The notes beneath the pieces are model-generated. The model was not told where the DNA came from and did no database searches. It saw only the letters and a program-made list of their open reading frames with translations. A stretch of DNA of 64,000 bases from Anthropogastromicrobium sp050944455 (GTDB lineage Bacteria; Bacillota; Clostridia; Lachnospirales; Lachnospiraceae), in assembly GCA_050944455.1 (NCBI GenBank), contig JBMNRC010000001.1, forward strand, positions 101,186 through 165,185. Reading direction: 5' to 3'. Below, one piece after another: positions 1 through 7,117 of the stretch. The first letter of the stretch is position 1. The number at the start of each line of letters is the position of its first letter. Both the position numbers and the translations under genes were made by a program.

Positions 1-540
1 AGGAGAATGGGACGCAGGACGGACCAGGCGTCGATCCGCAGAATCATCGGAAAACTGCGTGAACAGATCCCGGATATTGTGATCCGCACCACCCTGATGA
101 CCGGTTTCCCCGGCGAGACGGAGGAGGATTTTGAGGAGCTTTTCCGTTTCGTCGATGAGATGGAGTTCGAGCGCCTCGGGGTTTTCGCCTACTCGAGGGA
201 GGAAGGCACCCGGGCGGCGGAGATGGAAGACCAGGTGCCGCGGGAAACCGCGGCTGCCCGCCGGGACAGGCTCATGGAGCTCCAGCAGGAAATCAGCGGC
301 TCCGTCGAGAAAGCCTGCGTCGGGAACCTCTTTACCACGCTGGTCGAGGGAAAACTTCCGGATGAAGACGTTTATGTCGGCCGCACTTACATGGACGCCC
401 CGGACGTGGACGGCATGATGTTTATCCGCACCGGCCGGGAGCTGATGAGCGGTACTTTTGTGAAAGTTCTGGCCACCGAATCCGGCCAGTATGACCTGAC
501 AGGAGAAATTTACGATGAAGAATCTGAATCTGCCGAATAA
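1..540 (+). CDS. rimO: Ribosomal protein S12 methylthiotransferase RimO, C-terminal part (5' end outside window)
   Basis: This is the C-terminal part of a MiaB/RimO-type radical-SAM methylthiotransferase; RimO adds a methylthio group to an Asp of ribosomal protein S12. The frame is open from base 1, so the gene begins upstream and the first ATG at position 7 is internal. What is visible is the end of the radical-SAM barrel, with the family segment RTTLMTGFPGET around residues 29-40 of the visible part, followed by a C-terminal TRAM-like region (TLVEG, VYVGRTYMDAPDVDG, GTFVKV). The iron-sulfur Cys cluster lies outside the window. RimO rather than MiaB is chosen from the Asp-rich TRAM region and from the location directly before pgsA, a common RimO-PgsA order in Firmicutes. 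Its 3' end overlaps pgsA by 26 bases, which suggests translational coupling. Confidence 0.9.
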   Translation, partial: RRMGRRTDQASIRRIIGKLREQIPDIVIRTTLMTGFPGETEEDFEELFRFVDEMEFERLGVFAYSREEGTRAAEMEDQVPRETAAARRDRLMELQQEISGSVEKACVGNLFTTLVEGKLPDEDVYVGRTYMDAPDVDGMMFIRTGRELMSGTFVKVLATESGQYDLTGEIYDEESESAE

Positions 541-1060
541 GCTGACAATGCTGCGGGTATTTATGATCCCGTTCTTTCTGCTGTTTGAGCTGGCCTTCCC
601 CGCCGAACTGTGGGCCAAGTGGGCCGCTTTCCTGGTTTTCGGCGCGGCGTCGCTCACCGACAAGCTCGACGGAACGATCGCGCGCAGGCGCAATCTCGTC
701 ACGAATTTCGGCAAATTCATGGACCCGCTGGCTGACAAGCTTCTCGTGTGCTCGGCCATGATTGTTTTCGCCGGGGACGGGCGCATGCCGGTCCTTGTGG
801 TCATCGTGATCGTTGCCCGCGAGTTCATCATCAGCGGGTTCCGCCTGATCGCCGCGGAGCAGGGCAAGGTCATCGCCGCCGGCCCCTGGGGCAAGGCAAA
901 GACGGTTTTCCAGATGGTGATGGTGTGCTTCAAGATCCTGGATATCAACGCGGCCTTCATTGTGATCGGCGACGTTCTGATGTGGATCGCGCTGGCGCTC
1001 ACGGTCATTTCCCTGGTGGATTATCTCTGGAAGAATAAAGAGGTTCTCAAGGATGAGTAA
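515..1060 (+). CDS. pgsA: CDP-diacylglycerol--glycerol-3-phosphate 3-phosphatidyltransferase
   Basis: PgsA makes phosphatidylglycerol phosphate from CDP-diacylglycerol and glycerol-3-phosphate, the committed step to anionic phospholipids, at the inner face of the membrane. The 181-residue protein has the usual family length and a complete CDP-alcohol phosphotransferase signature: D49, D52-G53, A56-R57, G66, D70 and D74 with canonical spacing. Hydrophobic segments occur near residues 10-30, 35-48, 77-105 and 145-170, as expected for a multi-pass membrane enzyme. The ATG at 515 is preceded by AGGAG at 501-505. The gene starts inside the end of rimO and overlaps the next gene by 8 bases, so the three are probably co-transcribed. 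Confidence 0.95.
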   Translation: MKNLNLPNKLTMLRVFMIPFFLLFELAFPAELWAKWAAFLVFGAASLTDKLDGTIARRRNLVTNFGKFMDPLADKLLVCSAMIVFAGDGRMPVLVVIVIVAREFIISGFRLIAAEQGKVIAAGPWGKAKTVFQMVMVCFKILDINAAFIVIGDVLMWIALALTVISLVDYLWKNKEVLKDE

Positions 1061-2402
1061 AACACATCGGCGCGGGCGGGTTCCGGATCCGGCGGAGTTC
1101 GCCGCTGCCGCCGCAAAAATCACGGATGCCGGCGCTGCCGTCGCTCAGGTGCGCCTGCCGCTCAACCTGGTTTCGTGGCTGCAGATGCTCCGGAGCGATG
1201 ACACGGACGCCGTACAGCCGTCGGATCCGACGCTGTCCGTCTCCGAAAAACTGATGGCGGCCGTCGGGGCGTACGCCTCAGGGAAGGCGGCCGATCAGGA
1301 CAGCCTCCTGGAACTCCGGGCCCGGAACACGCGGATCATGAACTGCCTGGCCGCCTATACCGACCGTTTTCTGCTCAATGAGTATATTGTCAACCGGGTG
1401 GAGCACCGTTTCTCCGGAAGGAAACTGCCCGACGGCTATTCAGACGCGGATGAGGCGCAGAAAATCACCGACCGCCTGATCGCGCTGAGGGATCCCTCGG
1501 TGCGCCAGAGCACGGTGGTGGAGATCTCCTCCCAGTTTCCGGTGCGCATGACGAAAGCGCACTTTTTCCAGCTGATCTCGGACGGAATCCATATGGATGA
1601 AGGCCAGCTGGTGAAGGATGCGCGGAGCCGCCTCGGCCTGGTGCGGAGCGCGGCTTTGCTGGACTCCCCGGAGGGGATGGATGATTTCCCGAAGCTCGCG
1701 CGCATCCTCGGTCAGCTGGACGCGGAAGGCGCGGCCGGCTGGACTGAGGAAACATACCGGGGTCAGAAGGAGTTGCTCGACGAGGGCATGAAGGAGCTTA
1801 ACGGCCAGACGGATCTCACGCTGATGCTGCAGCAGGTGATCAATGATTTCTGCGCAGCCTGTGTGCGCCCGGCGGATAGCCGGCTGGAAAAACTGCTGCG
1901 GGAGATCCTGGAGCATGCCTACGAGCCGGAGCAGCTGGACGGATCCATCGGCGGGATGGACTGGCTGGAAGGCGCCGAGGAGGAAAAGCGGATGGCGTTT
2001 GAGGAGGCTTCCGCCCGTTTTGACGAATACAGTGAAGCCTATCAAAACGAGATCGCGGCGGCGGGACTGAATCAGCAGTACCTGGACGGGCAGCGGATGG
2101 AAATCCTGCTGTCCGACAGCAGTTTTGCCGATCTGCCGGAGGCGTTCCCGAAGAGCGGGGAAACCGCGGACCGGGCATTTCTCGATGCCGAGCTGGGCGA
2201 GCTGGTACCGGAGATTGACGGGGAACTCAGAAACGGAACGAAAATCTACAACCGGGCGCTCATGGCCCGCGTCGTATCCGTCTTCCCCAGAAGATTTGAA
2301 AACCTGTCGGAACTCAAAAAGTGGATGGAGTCGTCTCTGGCTTCCTGCTCGGACGAGGCCGAAAAACTCGGCTGTATTGAGATTATCGAGGGACTCCTCT
2401 GA
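1053..2402 (+). CDS. Conserved-looking protein of unknown function, 449 aa
   Basis: I do not recognise this protein. It is 449 residues long, acidic, with no signal peptide and no membrane span, so it is probably cytoplasmic. Apart from an Ala-rich, basic N-terminus it looks mainly helical, with many Glu/Leu/Arg heptad-like stretches (for example around residues 190-300) and no obvious catalytic motif or Cys cluster. The ATG at 1053 overlaps pgsA by 8 bases and has AAGGA just before it. Coding is supported by the long uninterrupted frame, clean third-position GC bias and the tight overlap. In many Firmicutes cinA-recA follow pgsA; here this gene takes that place, so its position gives no direct hint of function. 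Confidence 0.75.
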   Translation: MSKTHRRGRVPDPAEFAAAAAKITDAGAAVAQVRLPLNLVSWLQMLRSDDTDAVQPSDPTLSVSEKLMAAVGAYASGKAADQDSLLELRARNTRIMNCLAAYTDRFLLNEYIVNRVEHRFSGRKLPDGYSDADEAQKITDRLIALRDPSVRQSTVVEISSQFPVRMTKAHFFQLISDGIHMDEGQLVKDARSRLGLVRSAALLDSPEGMDDFPKLARILGQLDAEGAAGWTEETYRGQKELLDEGMKELNGQTDLTLMLQQVINDFCAACVRPADSRLEKLLREILEHAYEPEQLDGSIGGMDWLEGAEEEKRMAFEEASARFDEYSEAYQNEIAAAGLNQQYLDGQRMEILLSDSSFADLPEAFPKSGETADRAFLDAELGELVPEIDGELRNGTKIYNRALMARVVSVFPRRFENLSELKKWMESSLASCSDEAEKLGCIEIIEGLL

Positions 2403-2488
2403 CGGCTGGGGAAGAACACATGTTTTTCTGCCCCGCGGTCTGATTTCTGATTATTCGCACTCAACTGAAGGCAACGGAAGAAAGACGG

Positions 2489-2818
2489 ATGAAACTGAGC
2501 AGCAAAGCATTCTGGTATGGCGGCGCGGCGGAAAAGAAGAAAGAACTGTCCCGTCGGCTGCGGCACCGCAGGATCCCGAAAGGGCTGTGGTATCTCGTCA
2601 TTCCCGGATCGGAAGAAGGGAATTTCCACGGCCTGTTTGAGTTTTTCCCGGCGGAGGAGTGCCATCGGAACCGGAAACTCTACCGCGGATGCACGATCAT
2701 CGGCGTGACGGATTCCCGCGAAAAGGCGAAGGAACTGTCCGCACGGATCGTCGGCACCGTGCTGAAGGAGACCGGAGGGTATGACATCCGCGCCTGGTTT
2801 GAGGAGGGCCGCGCTTGA
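2489..2818 (+). CDS. Small protein of unknown function, 109 aa
   Basis: A 109-residue basic soluble protein that I cannot assign. It has a Lys/Arg-rich N-terminal third (AEKKKELSRRLRHRR around residues 14-28) followed by a compact alpha/beta-looking portion with LWYLVIPG and CTIIGV strands and a helix carrying Lys/Glu residues. There is no signal peptide, membrane span or metal motif. The start ATG has a purine-rich GGAAGAAAG element about 5 bases upstream. Its stop codon overlaps the start of the next gene (TGATG), indicating an operon with the DUF2953-like membrane protein. The gene is separated from the upstream 449-aa gene by 86 bases that contain a weak hairpin but no clear promoter. Confidence 0.7.
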   Translation: MKLSSKAFWYGGAAEKKKELSRRLRHRRIPKGLWYLVIPGSEEGNFHGLFEFFPAEECHRNRKLYRGCTIIGVTDSREKAKELSARIVGTVLKETGGYDIRAWFEEGRA

Positions 2819-3882
2819 TGATCTTTCTCACAGGCCTGCTTGCCGTCCTGAAATGGATCGGCATTGTCCTTCTGTGGATCCTGCTGATCCTCCTGATTCT
2901 CCTCGCGCTGATCCTGTTTGTGCCCGTGCGGTACCGGGCGAGGGCGGAGATTCCTGACCGTTTCGCGGAGAATCCCGAAAAGATCCGGGGTGAGGCCGAA
3001 TTCTCCTGGCTGCTTCGTCTGGCCGGGTACCGATACAGCACCGATCCCGCAGCCGGCCGGCCGAACGGTTTCCGCATCGCCGGGTTTGTCTTCGGCGGGA
3101 GGGCAGACAGCGCTTCAGGCGCCGGCCGCCGGGGAAGGCGGAGGAAACCGCGCCGAAAAGCGGAGCGTTTCCGGAGAAACCCGCATAAGCCGGAAGACAG
3201 CGGGGCCGGAACAGGCGCCGCCGGGAACGCGAAAGAGACAGGGGAAGACCGCCAGCCTGAGACACCCGTTCGTCCCGGAAGGGAAAACCAGGAATCCCGG
3301 GATGCCCTGAAAGACAGTGAACAGCTTGACCAGGTCATGGAGGAAGCTTCCGTGGACGACTGGGAGGACAGCCCTGGCAGAACAGACGGAAGAGGAGCGG
3401 ACAGCGCCGCCGGAAGCCGGGGAGCGCCCGGGGGAAAAAGCGGGGACAGAAAATCCCGGGCGGAAGGCCGACGCGGACGGCAGGGAGCCCGATCTTCCGG
3501 AACCGCGGGCAGAATCGCGGGCATGCTGAAATGGTTCTTCGGCGGGGAGATGGAACCTGTGCGGGGAAAATTGCTCCGCACCCTGAAAGGCATCGCGGGC
3601 GACATCTTCCCGAGAAAAGGAAACATCCGGCTCAGATTCGGGCTGGACGATCCTTCGGTTACGGGTCAGGTTCTCGGATTCCTCGCCATGCTTTATCCGC
3701 TGTTCTCCGGGAACATGAATGTGGAGCCGGATTTTGAGAAGCCGGTGCTGGAAGGCTCCGTCGATGTCTCCGGGAGAATCTTCGCGGGTGTGATAGGTTT
3801 TTACGTATTGAGGCTGCTGGCCGATAAAAAGGTCCGGGCGTCCATTTCAAAATTGAGAAAGGAACTCAGCGATGGCAGATGA
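2818..3882 (+). CDS. DUF2953-like membrane protein, upstream of ytfJ
   Basis: A 354-residue protein with one strong N-terminal membrane segment (about residues 5-37) followed by a VPVRYRA motif typical of DUF2953 proteins, which in Bacilli and Clostridia sit directly before ytfJ. The biochemical role is unknown; a sporulation link is inferred only from the ytfJ neighbour. The conserved C-terminal region (about residues 235-354, containing GGEMEPVRGK and SVDVSGRI) is split from the N-terminus by about 130 residues of Gly/Arg/Glu/Ser-rich, probably disordered sequence. Start: ATG at 2818 overlaps the upstream stop (TGATG) and follows GAGGAGGG at 2801-2808; a TTG at 2815 is a less likely alternative. 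The 3' end overlaps ytfJ by 11 bases. Confidence 0.75.
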   Translation: MIFLTGLLAVLKWIGIVLLWILLILLILLALILFVPVRYRARAEIPDRFAENPEKIRGEAEFSWLLRLAGYRYSTDPAAGRPNGFRIAGFVFGGRADSASGAGRRGRRRKPRRKAERFRRNPHKPEDSGAGTGAAGNAKETGEDRQPETPVRPGRENQESRDALKDSEQLDQVMEEASVDDWEDSPGRTDGRGADSAAGSRGAPGGKSGDRKSRAEGRRGRQGARSSGTAGRIAGMLKWFFGGEMEPVRGKLLRTLKGIAGDIFPRKGNIRLRFGLDDPSVTGQVLGFLAMLYPLFSGNMNVEPDFEKPVLEGSVDVSGRIFAGVIGFYVLRLLADKKVRASISKLRKELSDGR

Positions 3883-4342
3883 AAAAAACAGTTTCGGCAG
3901 TTCTGTTTCGTCTCTTCTGAACGGCCTTGAGGGGATTGTCAGCTCGAAGACCGTCATCGGAGAGCCTGTCCGGGTCGGCGACGCGGTCATTCTTCCCCTG
4001 GTCGACATGAAATTCGGCGTCGGCGCCGGGGCGTTCAACAGCGAGAAAAAGAACAATTCCGCGGGCGGCATGGGAGCTTCCGTCTCCCCGTGCGCGGTGC
4101 TGATCATCCAGAACGGCATGACCAAGGTTGTGAACGTCAAAAACCAGGACGTCACTTCCAAGATCGTCGACATGGTTCCGGATCTGGTCAACCGGTTCAC
4201 GAAGGGAAGAGCGTCGGATCCCGAGGTGGACAGCGCGGTCGACGATATCCTGCACAAAGGCGGGAAGAAGGGCGGCAGCGCATCCTCCGAAAACGGCAGC
4301 GGGGAAAAACCTGAGACCGGGACGGAGGACAGCGCGGAGTGA
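3872..4342 (+). CDS. ytfJ: GerW/YtfJ family sporulation protein
   Basis: A 156-residue YtfJ (GerW) family protein. In Bacillus the family member is needed for normal spore germination; the molecular function is not established. Family features visible here are the N-terminal amphipathic segment ending near the TVIGEPV motif (about residues 27-33), the Gly-rich GVGAGAF and GGMGASVSP segments (about 49-73), and the hydrophobic strand AVLIIQNG. The C-terminal 25 residues are Ser/Gly/Glu-rich and probably disordered. The ATG lies 11 bases inside the DUF2953-like gene, with GAAAGGA upstream. Its presence supports assignment of the window to a spore-forming Clostridia lineage or a descendant of one. 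Confidence 0.88.
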   Translation: MADEKNSFGSSVSSLLNGLEGIVSSKTVIGEPVRVGDAVILPLVDMKFGVGAGAFNSEKKNNSAGGMGASVSPCAVLIIQNGMTKVVNVKNQDVTSKIVDMVPDLVNRFTKGRASDPEVDSAVDDILHKGGKKGGSASSENGSGEKPETGTEDSAE

Positions 4343-4412
4343 ACCCGGCCGGACGGACGCCGGAAGGCCGCGCTCCTGCGGCGCAGGAATGCCCGCTCCG
4401 GCAAAAAAGTTC

Positions 4413-4441
4413 TTGCAATTCGTCTTCCCATCTGATATAGT
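4413..4441 (+). promoter_or_regulatory. Sigma-A type promoter for rpmB
   Basis: TTGCAA at 4413-4418 and TATAGT at 4436-4441 are separated by 17 bases, a good vegetative promoter. It lies 50 bases before the rpmB start, in a short AT-richer stretch that stands out from the GC-rich surroundings. Confidence 0.75.
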
Positions 4442-4491
4442 ATCAACTTGTGAGCCCTCAGGGGCAATCCATGCGTAAGGAGGTGTCATAC

Positions 4492-4677
4492 ATGGCAAAG
4501 TGTGAGATCTGTCAGAAAGCCGCTCTTTTCGGCAACAACGTCAGCCATTCTCATAGAAGATCCAATGCTGTCTGGAAAGCGAACGTCAAGTCCGTAATGG
4601 TGAAGCAGAACGGTGCCGCCAAGAGGATGTATGTTTGTACTTCCTGCCTGCGTTCCGGCAAAGTTGAAAGAGCCTGA
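4492..4677 (+). CDS. rpmB: 50S ribosomal protein L28
   Basis: Large-subunit protein L28, 61 residues, the normal family length. It opens with MAKCEICQK and carries two CxxC pairs (C4/C7 and C48/C51), so it is the zinc-binding form. The conserved SHSHRRSN and WKANVKSV segments are present. The start at 4492 is chosen because a strong ribosome binding site, TAAGGAGGTG, lies at 4477-4486; an in-frame upstream GTG at 4450 has none. The gene forms a single transcription unit between a sigma-A promoter and a perfect-stem terminator. In Firmicutes rpmB is often next to the asp23/fakA/recG cluster, as here. Confidence 0.97.
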   Translation: MAKCEICQKAALFGNNVSHSHRRSNAVWKANVKSVMVKQNGAAKRMYVCTSCLRSGKVERA

Positions 4678-4695
4678 ACCGCTTTCGAGTATCAG

Positions 4696-4727
4696 GGCCG
4701 TCTCCCGGGAGACGGCCTTTTTCTTTT
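4696..4727 (+). terminator. Rho-independent terminator after rpmB
   Basis: A 22-base perfect palindrome (4696-4717, arms GGCCGTCTCCC / GGGAGACGGCC) is followed by TTTTTCTTTT at 4718-4727, 18 bases after the rpmB stop codon. Confidence 0.93.
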
Positions 4728-4821
4728 CCGGGATTTTTCCGGAAACCCCAGCCGGAATTTCAGGGCCCGCCCCGGCGAACCGGCGGATACCTGCGGGAGG
4801 GCCGCGGCGGCGCGTTTTGCG

Positions 4822-4850
4822 TTGACAGAAATTAACCGCGATTTTATAAT
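4822..4850 (+). promoter_or_regulatory. Sigma-A promoter for the asp23-like/fakA/recG operon
   Basis: Consensus TTGACA (4822-4827) and consensus TATAAT (4845-4850) with a 17-base spacer. This is one of the strongest promoters in the window and gives a leader of about 140 bases before the first gene. Confidence 0.9.
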
Positions 4851-4856
4851 AGATTC

Positions 4857-4996
4857 GTTCAGAACGCAGAAATCCCCGCAGATACTGAATCGGCGGGCGA
4901 TGCGGATTCTATTGATGAATGAACAGCATCCTGCCGCATGCGCACGTCAGGAAAGTCCAGCATGCTGCTGAGAGAAGAGCGGAGGTGGCTACTTAG
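4857..4996 (+). other. Long 5' leader, possibly structured, before the Asp23-like gene
   Basis: The stretch between the predicted transcription start and the ATG at 4997 holds no reading frame that I can support. It can fold: CAGCAT-CCTG near 4924-4933 can pair with CAGG near 4948-4951 and ATGCTG near 4961-4967, and an upstream AATCC...GGATT pairing is possible around 4870-4910. I know no RNA family that it matches. A ribosome binding site, GGAGGTGG, is at its end (4981-4988). The rest of the 4678-4996 gap is the rpmB terminator, GC-rich spacer and the promoter. Confidence 0.35.
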
Positions 4997-5353
4997 ATGA
5001 AAGGGCATATTTCAAATCCGATCGGCCAGGTTACCATAGATACCGATGTTATCGCCAAGTACGCGGGGTCCATGGCCGTCGAGTGCTTCGGGATCGTCGG
5101 GATGGCGTCCGTAAGCATGAAGGACGGCCTTGCGTACCTTCTTGGGAAAGACAGCCTTACCAAAGGCGTCAGCGTGACGCTGGAAGACAATAAACTGTAC
5201 ATCGGTTTTCATGTCATCGTATCCTACGGAGTCAGCATTCAGGCCGTTTACCGCAATCTTTGCGACACAGTCAGGTACAGGATCGAAGAGCTTACTGGTA
5301 TACCGGTAGAAAAAATCAACATGTATGTAGAAGGAGTCCGTGTGATTGACTGA
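4997..5353 (+). CDS. Asp23/Gls24 family envelope stress response protein (YloU-like)
   Basis: A 118-residue Asp23/Gls24 family protein. Members are abundant, often membrane-associated proteins of unclear biochemical role, linked to cell-envelope stress and to lipid metabolism through their conserved neighbour fakA. Family features are the N-terminal GQVTIDTDVIAKYAG segment (about residues 10-25), the ECFGIVGM segment, and the C-terminal amphipathic part with VEKINMYVEGVRV. The ATG at 4997 follows GGAGGTGG with good spacing. It is the first gene of an apparent operon with fakA and recG, 28 bases before the fakA start. Confidence 0.92.
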   Translation: MKGHISNPIGQVTIDTDVIAKYAGSMAVECFGIVGMASVSMKDGLAYLLGKDSLTKGVSVTLEDNKLYIGFHVIVSYGVSIQAVYRNLCDTVRYRIEELTGIPVEKINMYVEGVRVID

Positions 5354-5381
5354 CGCGGGACTGCGTAAGGAGGGCCGAACT

Positions 5382-7085
5382 TTGGCTGAAAATTCTATTA
5401 ATTCAGCGCTGCTGCGCAGGATGTTCCTGTCTGCCGCGGCCGGGCTGGAATTGAATAAAGAGTGGATTAACACACTGAATGTATTCCCGGTACCGGACGG
5501 AGACACCGGCACCAACATGACGCTGACCATCCTCTCGGCGGCGAAGGAAGTCACCGCGCTTCCCGAACAGCCGGAAATGAAGGATCTCTGCAAGGCGATC
5601 TCATCGGGCTCGCTGCGCGGCGCGAGAGGCAATTCCGGCGTCATTCTGTCCCAGCTGTTCCGCGGATTTACCAAGGAAATCCGCCAGTATGACGAACTGG
5701 ACATCCCGATCCTCACGAACGCCCTTGTCCGCGCGACCGAGACTGCCTACAAGGCGGTCATGAAGCCGAAGGAAGGCACTATCCTGACGGTCGCCCGGGG
5801 AATTTCCGACAAGGCCCAGGAGATCAGCGGCCAGAGCACGGATCTCGAGACCTTCATCCGCACGGTGATCGACGAGGGCGACAGAGTGCTCGCCACGACC
5901 CCGGACCTTCTGCCGGTTTTAAAGCAGGCGGGTGTCGTGGATTCCGGCGGGCAGGGCCTCATGCAGGTTCTCAAAGGCGCTCTCGCCGGATATCTCGGCG
6001 AGGAAGTCGTGCCGGCGCCAGAGGCGGTCCAGATTGCGGCGGGAGCGGCGAAGGAAGGCTCCGCGGTTCATGAGCCTCAGCAGGAAGTGAGCTACGGGTA
6101 CAGCGTCGAGTTCCTGCTCAAATCGGCAGGCGGCACATCCGTCGACGAAGCCCGCCAGTTTTCTGATTTCCTGGGAACGATCGGGCAGGGAGCCGCGGTT
6201 ATCGCAGAAAACGGCCTGAGAATCCATGTCCATACCAATGATCCCGGCTCCGTTCTGCAGAAGGCCACCGCGGGCGGGCAGATCACGGATGTCCGTGTGA
6301 GCAACCTGCGCGAGCTGACCATGGTGGAGGTTCACGCCGACGTGGAGCGCCTGCAGGCGGATATGGAATCCGAGAAGAAGGCGGCCGAGGCGGAAGAAAA
6401 GCCCGAGGAGAGCCGCGGCGAGCGCAGCGACTACGGCTTTATCAGCGTGTCCTGCGGCGAGGGCCTGAGCGAGATTTTCCGGAGCCTCGGCGTGAATGAA
6501 GTGATCGAGGGCGGGCAGACGATGAACCCGAGCACCGATGACATGCTCAACGCCATCGACCGGGTATGGGCGAAGAACGTCTTTATCCTCCCGAACAATT
6601 CCAACATCATCCTGGCGGCGTCGCAGGCGAAGGAACTCGCGAAAGACTGCAATGTCTTTGTCATTCCGACAAAGAATGTTCCGCAGGGAGTAACCGCGAT
6701 GATCAACTTCTCGCCGGAAAGCTCCATGGAGGAAAACGCCGAGGTGATGACCGACGCCATCAGCGCGGTCAAATGCGGCCAGATTACCTACGCGGTGCGC
6801 GATACCGTCATCGACGGCGTGGAAGTGCACAAGGACGATTATATCGGGCTGGACGGCAAGAGGATTCTTGCGGACGGACAGGACCTGACCAGCGTGGCCG
6901 TCGACACCGTGAAGGCTCTCGCCGACGCGGACTCCGAGATCGTCAGCATCTATACCGGCTGCGATATCACGGAGGAACTGGTCAATGAGCTGAAGACCAG
7001 GCTCGAGGCGGAGCTGCCGGGCGTCGAAATCGAGGTCAACCAGGGCGGACAGCCGATCTATTATTATATCGTTTCAGTAGAATAA
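5382..7085 (+). CDS. fakA: Fatty acid kinase catalytic subunit FakA (DAK2 domain, YloV family)
   Basis: FakA phosphorylates fatty acids carried by FakB (DegV-family) proteins, feeding exogenous fatty acids into phospholipid synthesis. The 567-residue protein has an N-terminal DAK2 kinase domain with the nucleotide/metal motif FPVPDGDTGTNM (about residues 35-46), the GARGNSG loop (about 81-87) and DSGGQGL (about 187-193). A middle domain and a C-terminal DegV-like region (ILPNNSNIILAA) follow, with a Glu/Lys-rich linker near residues 325-348. I place the start at the TTG at 5382 because TAAGGAGGG lies at 5366-5374 with suitable spacing; the in-frame TTG at 5346 lacks a site. The family is normally encoded after an Asp23 protein, as here. 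Confidence 0.94.
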   Translation: MAENSINSALLRRMFLSAAAGLELNKEWINTLNVFPVPDGDTGTNMTLTILSAAKEVTALPEQPEMKDLCKAISSGSLRGARGNSGVILSQLFRGFTKEIRQYDELDIPILTNALVRATETAYKAVMKPKEGTILTVARGISDKAQEISGQSTDLETFIRTVIDEGDRVLATTPDLLPVLKQAGVVDSGGQGLMQVLKGALAGYLGEEVVPAPEAVQIAAGAAKEGSAVHEPQQEVSYGYSVEFLLKSAGGTSVDEARQFSDFLGTIGQGAAVIAENGLRIHVHTNDPGSVLQKATAGGQITDVRVSNLRELTMVEVHADVERLQADMESEKKAAEAEEKPEESRGERSDYGFISVSCGEGLSEIFRSLGVNEVIEGGQTMNPSTDDMLNAIDRVWAKNVFILPNNSNIILAASQAKELAKDCNVFVIPTKNVPQGVTAMINFSPESSMEENAEVMTDAISAVKCGQITYAVRDTVIDGVEVHKDDYIGLDGKRILADGQDLTSVAVDTVKALADADSEIVSIYTGCDITEELVNELKTRLEAELPGVEIEVNQGGQPIYYYIVSVE

Positions 7086-7117
7086 CAAGCCACGATAAGA
7101 GGTTAAGCGAGGAGAGA

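Noticed and set aside
4948..4958. CAGGAAAGTCC, resembling the conserved GAGGAAAGTCC of RNase P RNA
   Set aside because: The rest of the RNase P core (about 350 bases) is absent; the leader is only about 140 bases.
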